From Desulfurispora thermophila DSM 16022 (lineage in GTDB: Bacteria > Bacillota > Desulfotomaculia > Desulfotomaculales > Desulfurisporaceae), in assembly GCF_000376385.1 (NCBI RefSeq), contig NZ_AQWN01000005.1:213462-277461 (forward strand): a stretch of 64,000 nt of DNA. The letters are read 5' to 3'. Below, one piece after another: positions 9,466 through 16,848 of the stretch. Position 1 is the stretch's first letter; each line of letters begins with the position of its first letter. A program made the translations under genes and the position numbers. Below the pieces are notes generated by a model. That model did no database searches. It had not been told where the DNA came from and was given only the letters and a program-made list of their open reading frames with translations.

Positions 9466-9640
9466 CCTTTAGCATATTACAGCCCCTACCTTGCTGGCAA
9501 GGTTGGGGCTGTTTGACGCTTACAAATAAGCTTAGTTGGCGGTTAGTGACGGCTCACCAGAAGCTATTCCGGAGAGGTGTCACAATGTCGCAAAATGTCG
9601 AATCATCCCTAAAACACAAAAACCCGCCTCTCAAGCGGAT

Positions 9641-10663
9641 TCAAAAAGGCAGATCATCATCTGAAAAATGCTCTGCTACTGGAGCGGGCTCAAGACCTGC
9701 TTCTACCTTTGCGTATTCTTGCACTACTTCCTCCCACGTCATCAGTAGCCCAAGCTCCAGCAATCTAGTCGGGTTACCACAATACTCACAGTACCGGGCA
9801 TCACCGGGGTTTACCTTTCCACATTTTGATGGCCATTGATTATCCGGTTCATTTGTACATGTGTTATACAGGTGTGTACCACACATTCGGCAATAGGAAG
9901 CATGTTCCGATATCTTTGTGTTGCCGCAGTTTGGACAGGACAGAAACCTACCATTATTATCAGTCCCTACATAAGGCAATTTTTGTTTAATATGTACCAC
10001 CTCCTGCAATCGTTTTTCAGGCCCAATAAACCGCTCACCAATACAGTTTGTACATACCGGTACCTGTTGCAAAAAAAGCTCAAACTGCTTCTGCATCCAA
10101 TGATCATCGTCAAAATCCCCTGCTCTGAAACTGCGTCGTATCTCAATACTCCTAAGATTAGCCGTAGATTTGGAGACCTTGCAAACCCGCATTATATCTG
10201 CGGGTTTGTTTATCTGTAGAGCCCGCAGTATAGGCATAGGCATTAGTAGTTCTGCTGCAAAAATCTCCGCTTCTCGCTCTAGAACCCAGTATTCTGCATC
10301 AGTCAGACCACCGCGCGAAAGGCGGGTCTGCTTAAAATCCTCCAAATGGTTAAGTACGATGTGACCAATTTCGTGGGCAATGCTGTATGGAATGCGCAAT
10401 AAATATGCTCGCTCATTGTAGATAATTTTGTACTTGCCACCACCTAACCAGTAATATAGGTCACTGTCCAGACCGGCAAGTATTTTTGACCGCGGTACTC
10501 CCGACATTTTTGCTACCTGTCCAGTAGTGAGTACATGCCAGCCGAACTTATGAGCTACGTCTATAGGATTTACCGGTAGCCAGCAGATACCAGCTTTCCG
10601 TATAAATTCCCGCGCCTTTTTGATGACCCACATCTCACGTGGTTCGTCAGGTATCCTTTTCAT
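9641..10663 (-). CDS. ImmA/IrrE-type metallopeptidase with zinc ribbons
   Basis: Gluzincin-type protease of the sort that cleaves phage-like repressors. The zinc motif HEIGH follows SIA and is completed by EREAEIFAAELLMP. The C-terminal half carries paired cysteines in CPNCGNTKISEHASYCRMCG and CGKVNPGDARYCEYCG, typical zinc ribbons, an uncommon addition. ATG at 10663 is preferred because AAGGA lies upstream; the frame stays open to 10711. It overlaps the end of the upstream repressor gene by 17 bp, so the pair is an ImmR/ImmA-like switch: the protease would inactivate the repressor when the element is induced. Confidence 0.85.
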   Translation of the reverse strand: MKRIPDEPREMWVIKKAREFIRKAGICWLPVNPIDVAHKFGWHVLTTGQVAKMSGVPRSKILAGLDSDLYYWLGGGKYKIIYNERAYLLRIPYSIAHEIGHIVLNHLEDFKQTRLSRGGLTDAEYWVLEREAEIFAAELLMPMPILRALQINKPADIMRVCKVSKSTANLRSIEIRRSFRAGDFDDDHWMQKQFELFLQQVPVCTNCIGERFIGPEKRLQEVVHIKQKLPYVGTDNNGRFLSCPNCGNTKISEHASYCRMCGTHLYNTCTNEPDNQWPSKCGKVNPGDARYCEYCGNPTRLLELGLLMTWEEVVQEYAKVEAGLEPAPVAEHFSDDDLPF

Positions 10664-11006
10664 TTTCTTCATCCTTGAAAGCCTCTGGAAATAGTACCCT
10701 GGCGATGTCAAGCCACTTTTCCCGTTGTTCTGGGGTCATTCGCTCACCAGCCCTGGCAATCTTGCGTATATCAGGGGGAAGCTTCAATTTTCGGTTGATA
10801 CGTGAGTTATCATTGCGGCCAAGGAGGTAGTCAACGCTAACGCCAAAATAGTCTGCTATCCTCTCAAGGGTGGTATGATCTGGTGTGCGTTCGCCCGTTT
10901 CATATTTTGATATGGCCCAATAGGACAAACCCAGATGACTTGCCAGATCATCTCTGCTTATTTTTTTATTTTCCCTAAGTTGTCTTAAACGTTCTGAAAA
11001 GGCCAC
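10647..11006 (-). CDS. XRE-family repressor, ImmR-like
   Basis: 119 residues from GTG 11006. The N-terminal helix-turn-helix (RLRQLRENKKISRDDLASHL, then GLSYWAISKYETGERTPD) is followed by a short C-terminal segment that may be the target of the ImmA-like protease encoded next. It is divergent from a strong promoter at 11083-11111 whose spacer holds a perfect ACTGGAC-N5-GTCCAGT dyad, the likely operator. A minus-strand TATACT about 30 bp upstream could be its own -10. Confidence 0.85.
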   Translation of the reverse strand: MAFSERLRQLRENKKISRDDLASHLGLSYWAISKYETGERTPDHTTLERIADYFGVSVDYLLGRNDNSRINRKLKLPPDIRKIARAGERMTPEQREKWLDIARVLFPEAFKDEENEKDT

Positions 11007-11082
11007 TTTATCCACCCCTGAAAAGAGTATAGCACACAATGTCCAAACCAAGTATTTATTAGACGAAAAGGGAAAACGCATG

Positions 11083-11111
11083 TTGACACTGGACGAGTAG
11101 TCCAGTATAAT
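11083..11111 (+). promoter_or_regulatory. Strong sigma-A promoter with operator in its spacer
   Basis: TTGACA (11083-11088) and TATAAT (11106-11111) at 17-bp spacing. The dyad ACTGGAC-GAGTA-GTCCAGT (11088-11106) fills the spacer, so repressor binding would block RNA polymerase. Confidence 0.85.
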
Positions 11112-11124
11112 GCAGATAAACAAA

Positions 11125-11137
11125 GGACAAAGCGTCC
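11125..11137. promoter_or_regulatory. Second operator-like dyad
   Basis: GGAC-AAAGC-GTCC, same GGAC-N5-GTCC layout as the promoter operator, placed just after the transcription start region. Confidence 0.6.
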
Positions 11138-11153
11138 AAGAAAAGTGGTTGCA

Positions 11154-11343
11154 ATGAAATATATATTGCGAGAAACCAGGAAAGCAAAAAACTTTTCTGT
11201 ACGTGATAGTCACCAAACTAAATATATCCACATCTCTCTATTACAAGATTGAGCAAGGCGTTCGTAACCCAAGTTTATTACTGGCGAAGGCGATAGCTGA
11301 CAGCCTGGGTAGCACTGTTGATGAGCTTTTTTGTGCCCAATAA
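11154..11343 (+). pseudogene. Cro-like XRE protein with a frameshift
   Basis: Starts MKYILRETRKAKNFSVRD. With one extra base removed near 11206 it continues as VTKLNISTSLYYKIEQGVRN and then PSLLLAKAIADSLGSTVDEL, a complete small helix-turn-helix. As written the frame hits a stop after about 33 residues. It would be the early Cro-type partner driven by the promoter at 11083. Confidence 0.7.
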
Positions 11344-11361
11344 CTGGACTAAGTGTCCAGT
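11343..11361. promoter_or_regulatory. Third operator-like dyad
   Basis: ACTGGAC-TAAGT-GTCCAGT, a perfect 7-bp inverted repeat with the same spacing as the operator at 11088-11106, at the end of the broken Cro-like gene. Confidence 0.7.
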
Positions 11362-11516
11362 GATTAGTTTCAATTCCCTTCAGGTAGACTGTTTGACATT
11401 CTCCCCATGCCTAAAGGCAGGGGATTCTGAAAGCCCCTTACCAGGCAAGCAGGAGATCCGCAGTTCATCTGCAAGCGCAACCACTCACATCCCTGCAGGC
11501 GGTGCCCCCGCCTGAA

Positions 11517-11693
11517 AAACAAAACTAACCTGACAGAGCAAGCAGCAAAATATTTCGCGCAGCATTCACATCCCGGTGCAACACCAGCCCGCAAATTGTA
11601 CAACTGGCGGCAAAGCTCCAGCCAGGTGTCCAGGCGAGCAACCTGTTCACTGTTGGGGTATATTCGATAGCGGAAGGTTTTGAGCAAACTCAA
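11517..11693 (-). pseudogene. TnpB (IS200/IS605 OrfB) deletion remnant
   Basis: The first 33 residues (MSLLKTFRYRIYPNSEQVAR, then LDTWLELCRQLYN) are the TnpB N terminus. They are joined directly, out of frame, to the very C terminus LHRDVNAARNILLLALSG, which contains the last RuvC aspartate. About 300 residues in between are deleted. Confidence 0.75.
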
Positions 11694-12063
11694 TCACTCT
11701 TTTTCTGGTTCTCAATATATTGCTTGATATTGCTTGATAATTTCCAACGGTGCACCGCCAACAGTAGCGACGAAATAACTATTAGTCCAGAGTGATGGCA
11801 ACCGTCTGAGATGAGGAAATTCCTGGCGCAAAATCCTAGAAGACAATCCCTTGATCTGCTTGAGCAGGCGATGGACACCGAACTGCGGGTCTACGTCTAC
11901 AAGCAAATGCACACTGAAGAACCATATCTGCTTGTGACTTGATAAATTAATTGTTTTAACCTTGTATCCACACCATTTACCAGCACCTTGCGCCGGTACT
12001 TGGGACACCAGAAACGTGGTGTTTACAAGAATAGACAATACTATTGTTTACTCGAAAACTCAT
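11690..12063 (-). pseudogene. TnpA Y1 transposase, multiply frameshifted
   Basis: Pieces of an IS200-type HUH transposase lie in different frames: KHHVSGV and KYRRKVL near the start, then HLLVDVDPQFGVHRLLKQIK, then the C-terminal catalytic-Tyr helix KQYIENQKK. A tandem duplication of CAAGCAATAT near 11728 causes the last frameshift. Confidence 0.75.
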
Positions 12064-12154
12064 AGCAAAATTATACCACTGAAGGAGTTGGTGGAATATA
12101 TGCAAATCAAAATTGCGCACCTTATATCCCCGAGCCTTTCGCAGGGGCTTTACG

Positions 12155-12376
12155 GTGCGGTTCGGTAAAGGAATATCCGCAAAAAGATTAGCAGAGATAC
12201 TTGGTGTTAGTAAGGCAATGGTAAGTCATTATGAAAGCGGGCGATATAAGCCTTCAGCTAAAGTAATTATTCGGCTGGAGCGCTTCTTCGGCATTCCGGC
12301 CGGTGAGTTGCTGGCCGAGAGTGATGCGGAAGAAGACTACCGCCGCCTGGGGTCGTCGGAGCGGCCCACCAGGTAG
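12155..12376 (+). CDS. XRE-family helix-turn-helix protein, 5' end remodelled by IS
   Basis: Reads GISAKRLAEILGVSKAMVSH and RLERFFGIPAGELLAE, closely related in its C terminus to the gene at 12647. The IS200/IS605 remnant ends at its 5' side, so the true N terminus is probably lost; GTG 12155 is only the first in-frame start near the conserved region. Its last bases overlap the 3' end of the opposite-strand repressor gene. Confidence 0.55.
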   Translation: MRFGKGISAKRLAEILGVSKAMVSHYESGRYKPSAKVIIRLERFFGIPAGELLAESDAEEDYRRLGSSERPTR

Positions 12377-12561
12377 TCCAGGGAGACATCGAAGAAGTCG
12401 GCAATACGGATTGCAGCATCAAAGCTGATCGGTTGCTTGCAGTTTTCAATATCACTTAACGAACTTTTACGCATTCCGATAGCGTTACCGAGTTGTTCGA
12501 GAGTAAGGTTGTTAGCTTTTCTTAGTTGTCTGAGTCGCATAGAGAATACTTTAGAAATCAT
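12337..12561 (-). CDS. XRE-family repressor
   Basis: 74 residues with a clear helix-turn-helix (RLRQLRKANNLTLEQLGNAI, then MRKSSLSDIENCKQPI) and a short tail DYLVGRSDDPRRR. It is divergent from the gene at 12647. Two copies of GTTCGGAATATCCGAAC in the intergenic region are its probable operators. ATG 12540 is an alternative start. Confidence 0.8.
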   Translation of the reverse strand: MISKVFSMRLRQLRKANNLTLEQLGNAIGMRKSSLSDIENCKQPISFDAAIRIADFFDVSLDYLVGRSDDPRRR

Positions 12562-12572
12562 GGGTAAACCCC

Positions 12573-12601
12573 TTGACTGTTCGGAATATCCGAACTAAAA
12601 T
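12573..12601 (+). promoter_or_regulatory. Promoter whose 17-bp spacer is the operator
   Basis: TTGACT (12573-12578), then the dyad GTTCGGAATATCCGAAC occupying exactly the 17 bp to TAAAAT (12596-12601). Drives the XRE gene at 12647. Confidence 0.75.
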
Positions 12602-12613
12602 AAAATCGGGTAG

Positions 12614-12630
12614 GTTCGGAATATCCGAAC
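12614..12630. promoter_or_regulatory. Second copy of the GTTCGGAATATCCGAAC operator
   Basis: Identical to the operator at 12579-12595, with centres 35 bp apart, placed between the promoter and the start codon at 12647. Confidence 0.75.
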
Positions 12631-12646
12631 TGGCTGGAGTGGTTAT

Positions 12647-12859
12647 ATGGGATGTCGTCACAATCTTATCAAAGCAAGAAAAAGAAAAAGCCTTAGACAA
12701 GTAGATGTTGCAAGGTTAATTGGTTTAGCAAAATCAACTTATTGTGAGATTGAGCATGGTCACCATAATCCTTCCTGGGAAGTAGCGCAGCGGCTGGAGC
12801 GCTTTTTCGGCATTCCGGCCGGTGAGTTACTGGCTGAGAATGATACAGAAGAAAATTAG
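12647..12859 (+). CDS. XRE-family helix-turn-helix protein (Cro-like)
   Basis: 70 residues, almost all DNA-binding domain (LIKARKRKSLRQVDVARLIG, then LAKSTYCEIEHGHHNPSWEV). The C terminus ERFFGIPAGELLAEN matches the gene at 12155. It stands opposite the repressor at 12337-12561 and behind a promoter blocked by that operator, a cI/Cro-like layout. Confidence 0.8.
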   Translation: MGCRHNLIKARKRKSLRQVDVARLIGLAKSTYCEIEHGHHNPSWEVAQRLERFFGIPAGELLAENDTEEN

Positions 12860-12865
12860 AAAGAA

Positions 12866-12891
12866 GCGTGCCGCCGAGATTGGGTAGCGAA
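12866..12891 (+). repeat. 26-bp repeat, copy 1
   Basis: GCGTGCCGCCGAG-R-TTGGGTAGCGAA occurs here and at 14269-14294 with one difference. Each copy follows an XRE gene, so they may be relics of duplicated cassettes. Confidence 0.6.
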
Positions 12892-12893
12892 AT

Positions 12894-13469
12894 TCACTTA
12901 ATCCTGCGGATATGAGCAGTTTCCATTTGCAGCACATCCACCTTGGCTTCAATGCGCTGCAAAGTGCTCATGATTTGCTGATTAATGTCCAGCTGAAGTT
13001 CCCGTGCATCGAACAGGGCGCGCACCTTTTCCGTGAGCTCAAATTCCATACGGGACTGCGACTGGCGAAGCTGCTCAATTTCGCCCAGGGTGCGGCGCAT
13101 ATGATTGACAAGGATATTCTGGCCGCCCTCAAGGGAAGAAATGCGTTCTGACATGGAGGTTATATGTGTTTCCAGTTGGGATTGGGTTTCTTTCAGAGAG
13201 GCAATTTGGCCCTCCATACGGGCCTGGCCCTCTTCGATGAAGGTAATACGGTCTTCCAGGCGGGATTGGCCTTTTTCGAGGGAAGCCATGTTTGTTTCCA
13301 GGCGGGATTGGGTTTCAGCCAGGCGGGTCTGGCCTTCCTCAAGGGAGATAATCCGGCCTTCCAATCTTGACTGGCCATCTTTAAGAGACTGCACTTCGGT
13401 TTTAATATTTTGCACATCGGACTTAATGGCTACCAGTTCGCCGAGGATTTTATTCAGGATTTCTTCCAC
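12894..13469 (-). CDS. Coiled-coil protein with repeated Gln-Ser/Thr-Arg-Leu motif
   Basis: 191 residues from GTG 13469, which follows AAGGAG. Almost entirely predicted coiled coil, built from repeated units of the type LEEGQTRLAETQSRLETNM. No catalytic domain seen. The start overlaps the end of the upstream XRE gene by 20 bp, so the two are probably co-translated. Similar phage-associated coiled-coil proteins exist, but their function is not known to me. Confidence 0.65.
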   Translation of the reverse strand: MEEILNKILGELVAIKSDVQNIKTEVQSLKDGQSRLEGRIISLEEGQTRLAETQSRLETNMASLEKGQSRLEDRITFIEEGQARMEGQIASLKETQSQLETHITSMSERISSLEGGQNILVNHMRRTLGEIEQLRQSQSRMEFELTEKVRALFDARELQLDINQQIMSTLQRIEAKVDVLQMETAHIRRIK

Positions 13470-13797
13470 CGGAGCATTCTCCTTTCTCAGCATTGAGCTG
13501 GCCGGCCCACTCTTCGGCGGCAGCCAGCAGAATCGCCCGCTGGCGGGGGGTAAGCTGTTTGGCCAGTTCGACAAGACGGCGGATGTCAGGGGGGAGGGGA
13601 TTATCAATGTTAAAAAAATCCATCATGGTTATACCAAGGGCCTGACAGATAGCTTCTAAAACCTGTACATCAAGTTTTCTTTCATCGTTTTCTAGCTTAC
13701 TTATCATTGATTGTGACAAACCGATTAATTTGCCTAATTTTTCCGCTGACAGCTTTTTCTCTTTTCTAAGTGAACGAATCCTCTCCCCGTAATTCAT
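13450..13797 (-). CDS. XRE-family repressor
   Basis: 115 residues. The N-terminal helix-turn-helix (RIRSLRKEKKLSAEKLGKLI, then GLSQSMISKLENDERKLD) is followed by an ALGI.MMDFFNIDNPLPPDI linker and an acidic tail. Divergent from the XRE gene at 13963; GTACTA half-sites at 13839, 13890 and a full dyad at 13922 lie between them. Confidence 0.8.
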   Translation of the reverse strand: MNYGERIRSLRKEKKLSAEKLGKLIGLSQSMISKLENDERKLDVQVLEAICQALGITMMDFFNIDNPLPPDIRRLVELAKQLTPRQRAILLAAAEEWAGQLNAEKGECSGGRNPE

Positions 13798-13921
13798 GGC
13801 ACTACACCACGCAAGAAAATAATGTTTTATTCAATATTGTACTAAAACAGAGATTTTACCACAATCAACCCAGGAAAGTAGTCCTATTCGTACTAAATAA
13901 GGCATATCGAGTCTTGAATAA

Positions 13922-13938
13922 TAGTACATTATGTACTA
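13922..13938. promoter_or_regulatory. Operator-like dyad TAGTAC-N5-GTACTA
   Basis: Sits immediately before TATAAT (13940-13945), the probable -10 of the gene at 13963. Further GTACTA half-sites lie at 13839-13844 and 13890-13895. Confidence 0.65.
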
Positions 13939-13962
13939 ATATAATATTGGGAGGATACCTCT

Positions 13963-14178
13963 ATGTTAGGCAAACAAATCAAGCACTACCGAAAGCAAAA
14001 GAATTGGTCACAAGAACACTTGGCTAGCGTAGCCGGGTTAAAACAGGTAATTATCAGCCGTATTGAAAGAGGAATAAGAAATGTGACGGCTGATGAACTC
14101 CAAAAACTTGCCCACGCCCTGGGCGTATCTGTGACCGACCTGTTGGAGGATGACCGAGCCAGAGCTGCCAGTGAATAG
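13963..14178 (+). CDS. XRE-family helix-turn-helix protein
   Basis: 71 residues with a complete helix-turn-helix (QIKHYRKQKNWSQEHLASVA, then GLKQVIISRIERGIRNV) and the common ending LAHALGVSVTDLLEDD. GGGAGG at 13949-13954 is its ribosome site. It forms a divergent pair with the repressor at 13450-13797, the third such pair in 3.5 kb. Confidence 0.82.
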   Translation: MLGKQIKHYRKQKNWSQEHLASVAGLKQVIISRIERGIRNVTADELQKLAHALGVSVTDLLEDDRARAASE

Positions 14179-14651
14179 CTATTGCTATATTTTACCACAA
14201 CATTAACTAAAAAGGAAAACAAAACCCCGACGGCAGGCTGGCGGCTGCTGGTGAAGCAGCAGCCGGGGGCGTGCCGCCGAGGTTGGGTAGCGAAGCCGGG
14301 CGCACCCAGTGCCGCAAACAGTACGGCTAATTAGCCGGGGCACAATTGGGTGGCGCTCGGTGGACCTGACCTGGTGGTAAAACGGCGTCTCTTGGCCCGG
14401 AGGCGTCGAGGATGTTCTTTGACATACCGCGTCGGGCCGCGCGGGACGCGCAGGAGGGAAGAAGGCCCGGGCTGTGGTATCACGCACTGCGCGGCGCATA
14501 TATACGCGTTTAAGTATGTATGCGTGTTTCATACCGAAACTATTGCACAGGGTACGTGTGTCCTTTTTTGGGGAGTTGAAAAGAATGCACTGCTCTGTCG
14601 CCAGTTTTTTGGGAGTTAGTGCCATCAAAAGGTTGGCGAGGGGGTGGTGTT
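14179..14651. other. GC-rich structured non-coding region with 26-bp repeat copy 2
   Basis: No credible gene. Contains CGGCTGCTG-GTGAAG-CAGCAGCCG (14242-14265), the second copy of the 26-bp repeat (14269-14294), and further GC-rich inverted repeats near 14395-14455. It may be a folded transcript or recombination relic. Confidence 0.5.
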
Positions 14652-15071
14652 GTGTCGTACTGGAAAGACGGGAATAAAGTGCGCTTATATATGGATGTGA
14701 ACAAAGTAAGAGATATCTACGAAAAACAAGGTACATCTGCAGCAAAGTTCTATGTACGAAAAATATTACGCTGGAAAATAACAGCTAATGAACTACGGGA
14801 ATTACTCGGCGTACCCAAACAGGACATCCGTCTATCCCAGGAGGTCCATTGTCTAGCCTGGAACACATGCGGCTGGGGTGGTACATACTCACCAATTGGC
14901 TATAATCCTGCCGATGCAAAAACGCCCAGGCCGGCATATCCGGAGGGACCGCCGGAGCCGGAAAATCAGGACGAGCATCAATCAGGTCAGATCATGGTCA
15001 ACGAAAAAATGACACGCCTCCTGGCAGCCGGGCTGGTTACCAGGGGGCAGAGGCTACTAATAAGTGGCTGA
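14652..15071 (+). CDS. Hypothetical protein
   Basis: About 139 residues from GTG 14652, which follows a GAGGGGGTG ribosome site. The N-terminal 60 residues are charged and helical (DVNKVRDIYEKQGTSAAKFY), the middle has HCLAWNTCGWGG, and the tail is Pro/Glu-rich. No family recognised. A terminator follows at 15081. Confidence 0.45.
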   Translation: MSYWKDGNKVRLYMDVNKVRDIYEKQGTSAAKFYVRKILRWKITANELRELLGVPKQDIRLSQEVHCLAWNTCGWGGTYSPIGYNPADAKTPRPAYPEGPPEPENQDEHQSGQIMVNEKMTRLLAAGLVTRGQRLLISG

Positions 15072-15080
15072 ATGGTCAGC

Positions 15081-15113
15081 ACACGCCGGGTTTGGCCCGG
15101 CGTGTTCGATTTT
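15081..15113 (+). terminator. Rho-independent terminator
   Basis: ACACGCCGGG-TTTGG-CCCGGCGTGT followed by TCGATTTT. Confidence 0.8.
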
Positions 15114-15165
15114 CAGGCAGCTTCTCACGTTATCTGCCTCATGATATAATCAAAACCAAAAGAAG

Positions 15166-16038
15166 GTGATCCCCCTGGAGGCTGAAATCACCTATCACAA
15201 CACCGACATTGTCATGAAAGCCGCCTGCCGCATCTTCCAGCAGGACGCCCTCAAATTCCTGGGGTTAGACCTGCCCGCCATCATTGACCTGGCCCCCACC
15301 GAGATGCCCGTGCTGGAAGCCAAAGAGACCCGCACCGACTTCATCTTCCAGCTGGCCGATGACAGCCTCCTGCATCTGGAATTTTAAACCACGGCCAGCC
15401 TGGATGACCTGTACCGCTTCCTGCTTTACGACGCCCGCCTGATCTACCACACCCGGAAAATCATCCGCACCGTGGTTGTCTACGCCGGGGAAATTAGCCG
15501 GGCTGCCGACACGCTGCTTAAAGGTACGGTTGACTACCGGGTGCACAACGCCTACCTGCACGGTTACGACGGCGACGCTATCTACCAGCGGCTGCAGCAA
15601 AAGGCAGAGAAAGGCGACCCCTTTACGCGGCAGGAGATGTTGGAGCTGATCTTCCTGCCCCTCATGAAAAGCAGCGCAGACCGCTCCGAAATGGCCATCA
15701 AAGCTGCCGAACTGGCCAAGGCTAACGAAACACCGGAAACACCGTTCCTGCTGGGAGCAATCATAGCCATCAGCGACAAATTCATGGAGGAAGACGCCAG
15801 GAGAAAACTTTTGGAGGTGCTCAAGATGACCAAGATTGAGCAGTGGATTAGAGAAGAAGCCCGGGCGGAAGGCTGGATGCTGGGTAAACAGGAGGGTTTA
15901 GCTCAGGGCGAACTCAAAAAAGCCCGGGAAAGCGCCCTGGCCGCCCTGCGCAAAGGCTTAGACCCGCAACTGGTCAGCGAAATCACCGGCCTGCCCCTGG
16001 AAGACGTTCTGGAACTGCAAAAGAAAACATTGCAATAA
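15166..16038 (+). pseudogene. Rpn/PD-(D/E)XK nuclease family gene with one nonsense mutation
   Basis: Rpn-type proteins are RecA-independent recombination-promoting nucleases. The frame starts at GTG 15166 and holds ETRTDFIFQLADDSLLHLEF, the metal-binding region with Asp and Glu, then meets TAA at 15385-15387. The same frame continues without shift as TTASLDDLYRFLLYDARLIY to the end at 16038. A CAA-to-TAA change at that point would explain the break, since Gln is usual there. The C terminus has the typical helical MLGKQEGLAQGELKKAR region. The downstream piece alone could start at 15472. Confidence 0.8.
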
Positions 16039-16052
16039 CCTACCCAAACACC

Positions 16053-16080
16053 ACCACCGGGAAAACCGGTGGTTTTTGCT
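16053..16080 (+). terminator. Rho-independent terminator
   Basis: ACCACCGG-GAAA-ACCGGTGGT followed by TTTTGCTTTT, directly after the Rpn-type gene. Confidence 0.8.
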
Positions 16081-16134
16081 TTTCAGTAGGAAAAGGGGAG
16101 GGACAAGAACCAAAACAGAAAGCAGGTGCAGACC

Positions 16135-16641
16135 ATGATCAAGAACCCGGCCTTTGGAATATATGTAGCCGACGATGAAAGCTATACGCCCGAACCCTAC
16201 GACCCGCGCGTCAACGTGGAGGCCGAAGCCCTGGCCAGACTTCAAACAAAGAAAAAGAGTGCTGCAGAAGGACCGGCAGGCGATTCATTTGCAATGTGGA
16301 CCGACAAAAACGGCACAACCGTAATCATCTACGACGAAGATGGCAGGCCGACAAAATGGACCAGCCCGCCATCGCCCTGCCGCGGACCGGCCATAGAGTG
16401 GCTATGTGACGGATACGTGCCAACCTGCCACCCCTATCAGCCGGTAAGCGAGGACCTGGTGCGCCAGGGCTATGCGCCGGCTGGTTGCAAAGCGTACAGA
16501 AAGTGCGCCAGGAACTGGACCAAAGAAGAAATCGCAATACCGGACCAAAAACGAAAATGGGGGGAAGAAAATGAGGCCGTTGGAACAGGTACGCAAAGAA
16601 CTGGCAAGGGAGCAAGAAAAACTCGTCGCAATCCCCTATGA
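16135..16641 (+). CDS. Hypothetical protein
   Basis: About 168 residues from ATG 16135 with a weak AGCAGGTG ribosome site; GTG 16126 is an alternative. Contains a segment FAMWTDKNGTTVIIYDEDGR followed by a Cys/Pro-rich part and a strongly basic tail. Not recognised. It is the first gene of the secretion-like module and overlaps the next small gene by about 70 bp. Confidence 0.5.
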   Translation: MIKNPAFGIYVADDESYTPEPYDPRVNVEAEALARLQTKKKSAAEGPAGDSFAMWTDKNGTTVIIYDEDGRPTKWTSPPSPCRGPAIEWLCDGYVPTCHPYQPVSEDLVRQGYAPAGCKAYRKCARNWTKEEIAIPDQKRKWGEENEAVGTGTQRTGKGARKTRRNPL

Positions 16642-16741
16642 TCCATCTCCCGAACCGTACCAGAAACTGCTCCACCAGAGCCAGGTAGTTGACCGGTTGA
16701 TTGTGGAGTACATGCGGTTGCTAATGGCGGAAGCCAAATAA
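16571..16741 (+). CDS. Spo0E-like aspartyl-phosphate phosphatase
   Basis: 56 residues. The pattern LEQVRKELAREQEKL followed by HQSQVVDRLIVEYMRLL fits the Spo0E family, whose SQxxD motif removes phosphate from Spo0A and so restrains sporulation. GGGGGG just upstream of ATG 16571 serves as ribosome site. Residence on an element that interrupts sigK is notable: it could tune host sporulation timing. Call rests on the motif and length only. Confidence 0.65.
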   Translation: MRPLEQVRKELAREQEKLVAIPYDPSPEPYQKLLHQSQVVDRLIVEYMRLLMAEAK

Positions 16742-16848
16742 TGCTGCCTGGAAGAATCAAAAGAGTATCCTGCATGAATTGCTACTGGCTGGAAAGGGGG
16801 TGTGAAAGCTGGGAACCAGAAGAAGCAGACTCAGAAACTGCACATTAA
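16741..16848 (+). CDS. Small cysteine-containing protein
   Basis: 35 residues; its ATG overlaps the stop of the Spo0E-like gene. Three cysteines (VSCMNCYWLERGCESW) resemble half a zinc knuckle. A similar small Cys-rich frame occurs at 17766. No function can be assigned. Confidence 0.4.
   Translation: MLPGRIKRVSCMNCYWLERGCESWEPEEADSETAH

Larger units (their letters stand above)
7954..9523 (+). mobile_element. IS66-family element, decayed and interrupted by IS110
   Basis: Bounded by matching terminal inverted repeats: GTAAGCGTCAAA at 7954-7965 and TTTGACGCTTAC at 9512-9523. Between them remain the start of the accessory gene tnpA and the end of the transposase tnpC, with the middle replaced by an IS110 transposase fragment and unassigned sequence. 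No obvious 8-bp target duplication is left. Non-functional. Confidence 0.8.
11388..12165 (-). mobile_element. IS200/IS605-type element, internally deleted
   Basis: Carries remnants of both tnpA (Y1 transposase) and tnpB in minus orientation. Subterminal hairpins of the family lie at each end: CCCCATGCCTAAAGGCAGGGG at about 11403 (given without spacing here) and a CCCCGAGCC...GGGGCTT hairpin near 12130. Not functional. Confidence 0.7.

Noticed and set aside
13164..13659. Plus-strand frames opposite the coiled-coil gene
   Set aside because: They are shadows of the repetitive minus-strand coding sequence and have no start signals.
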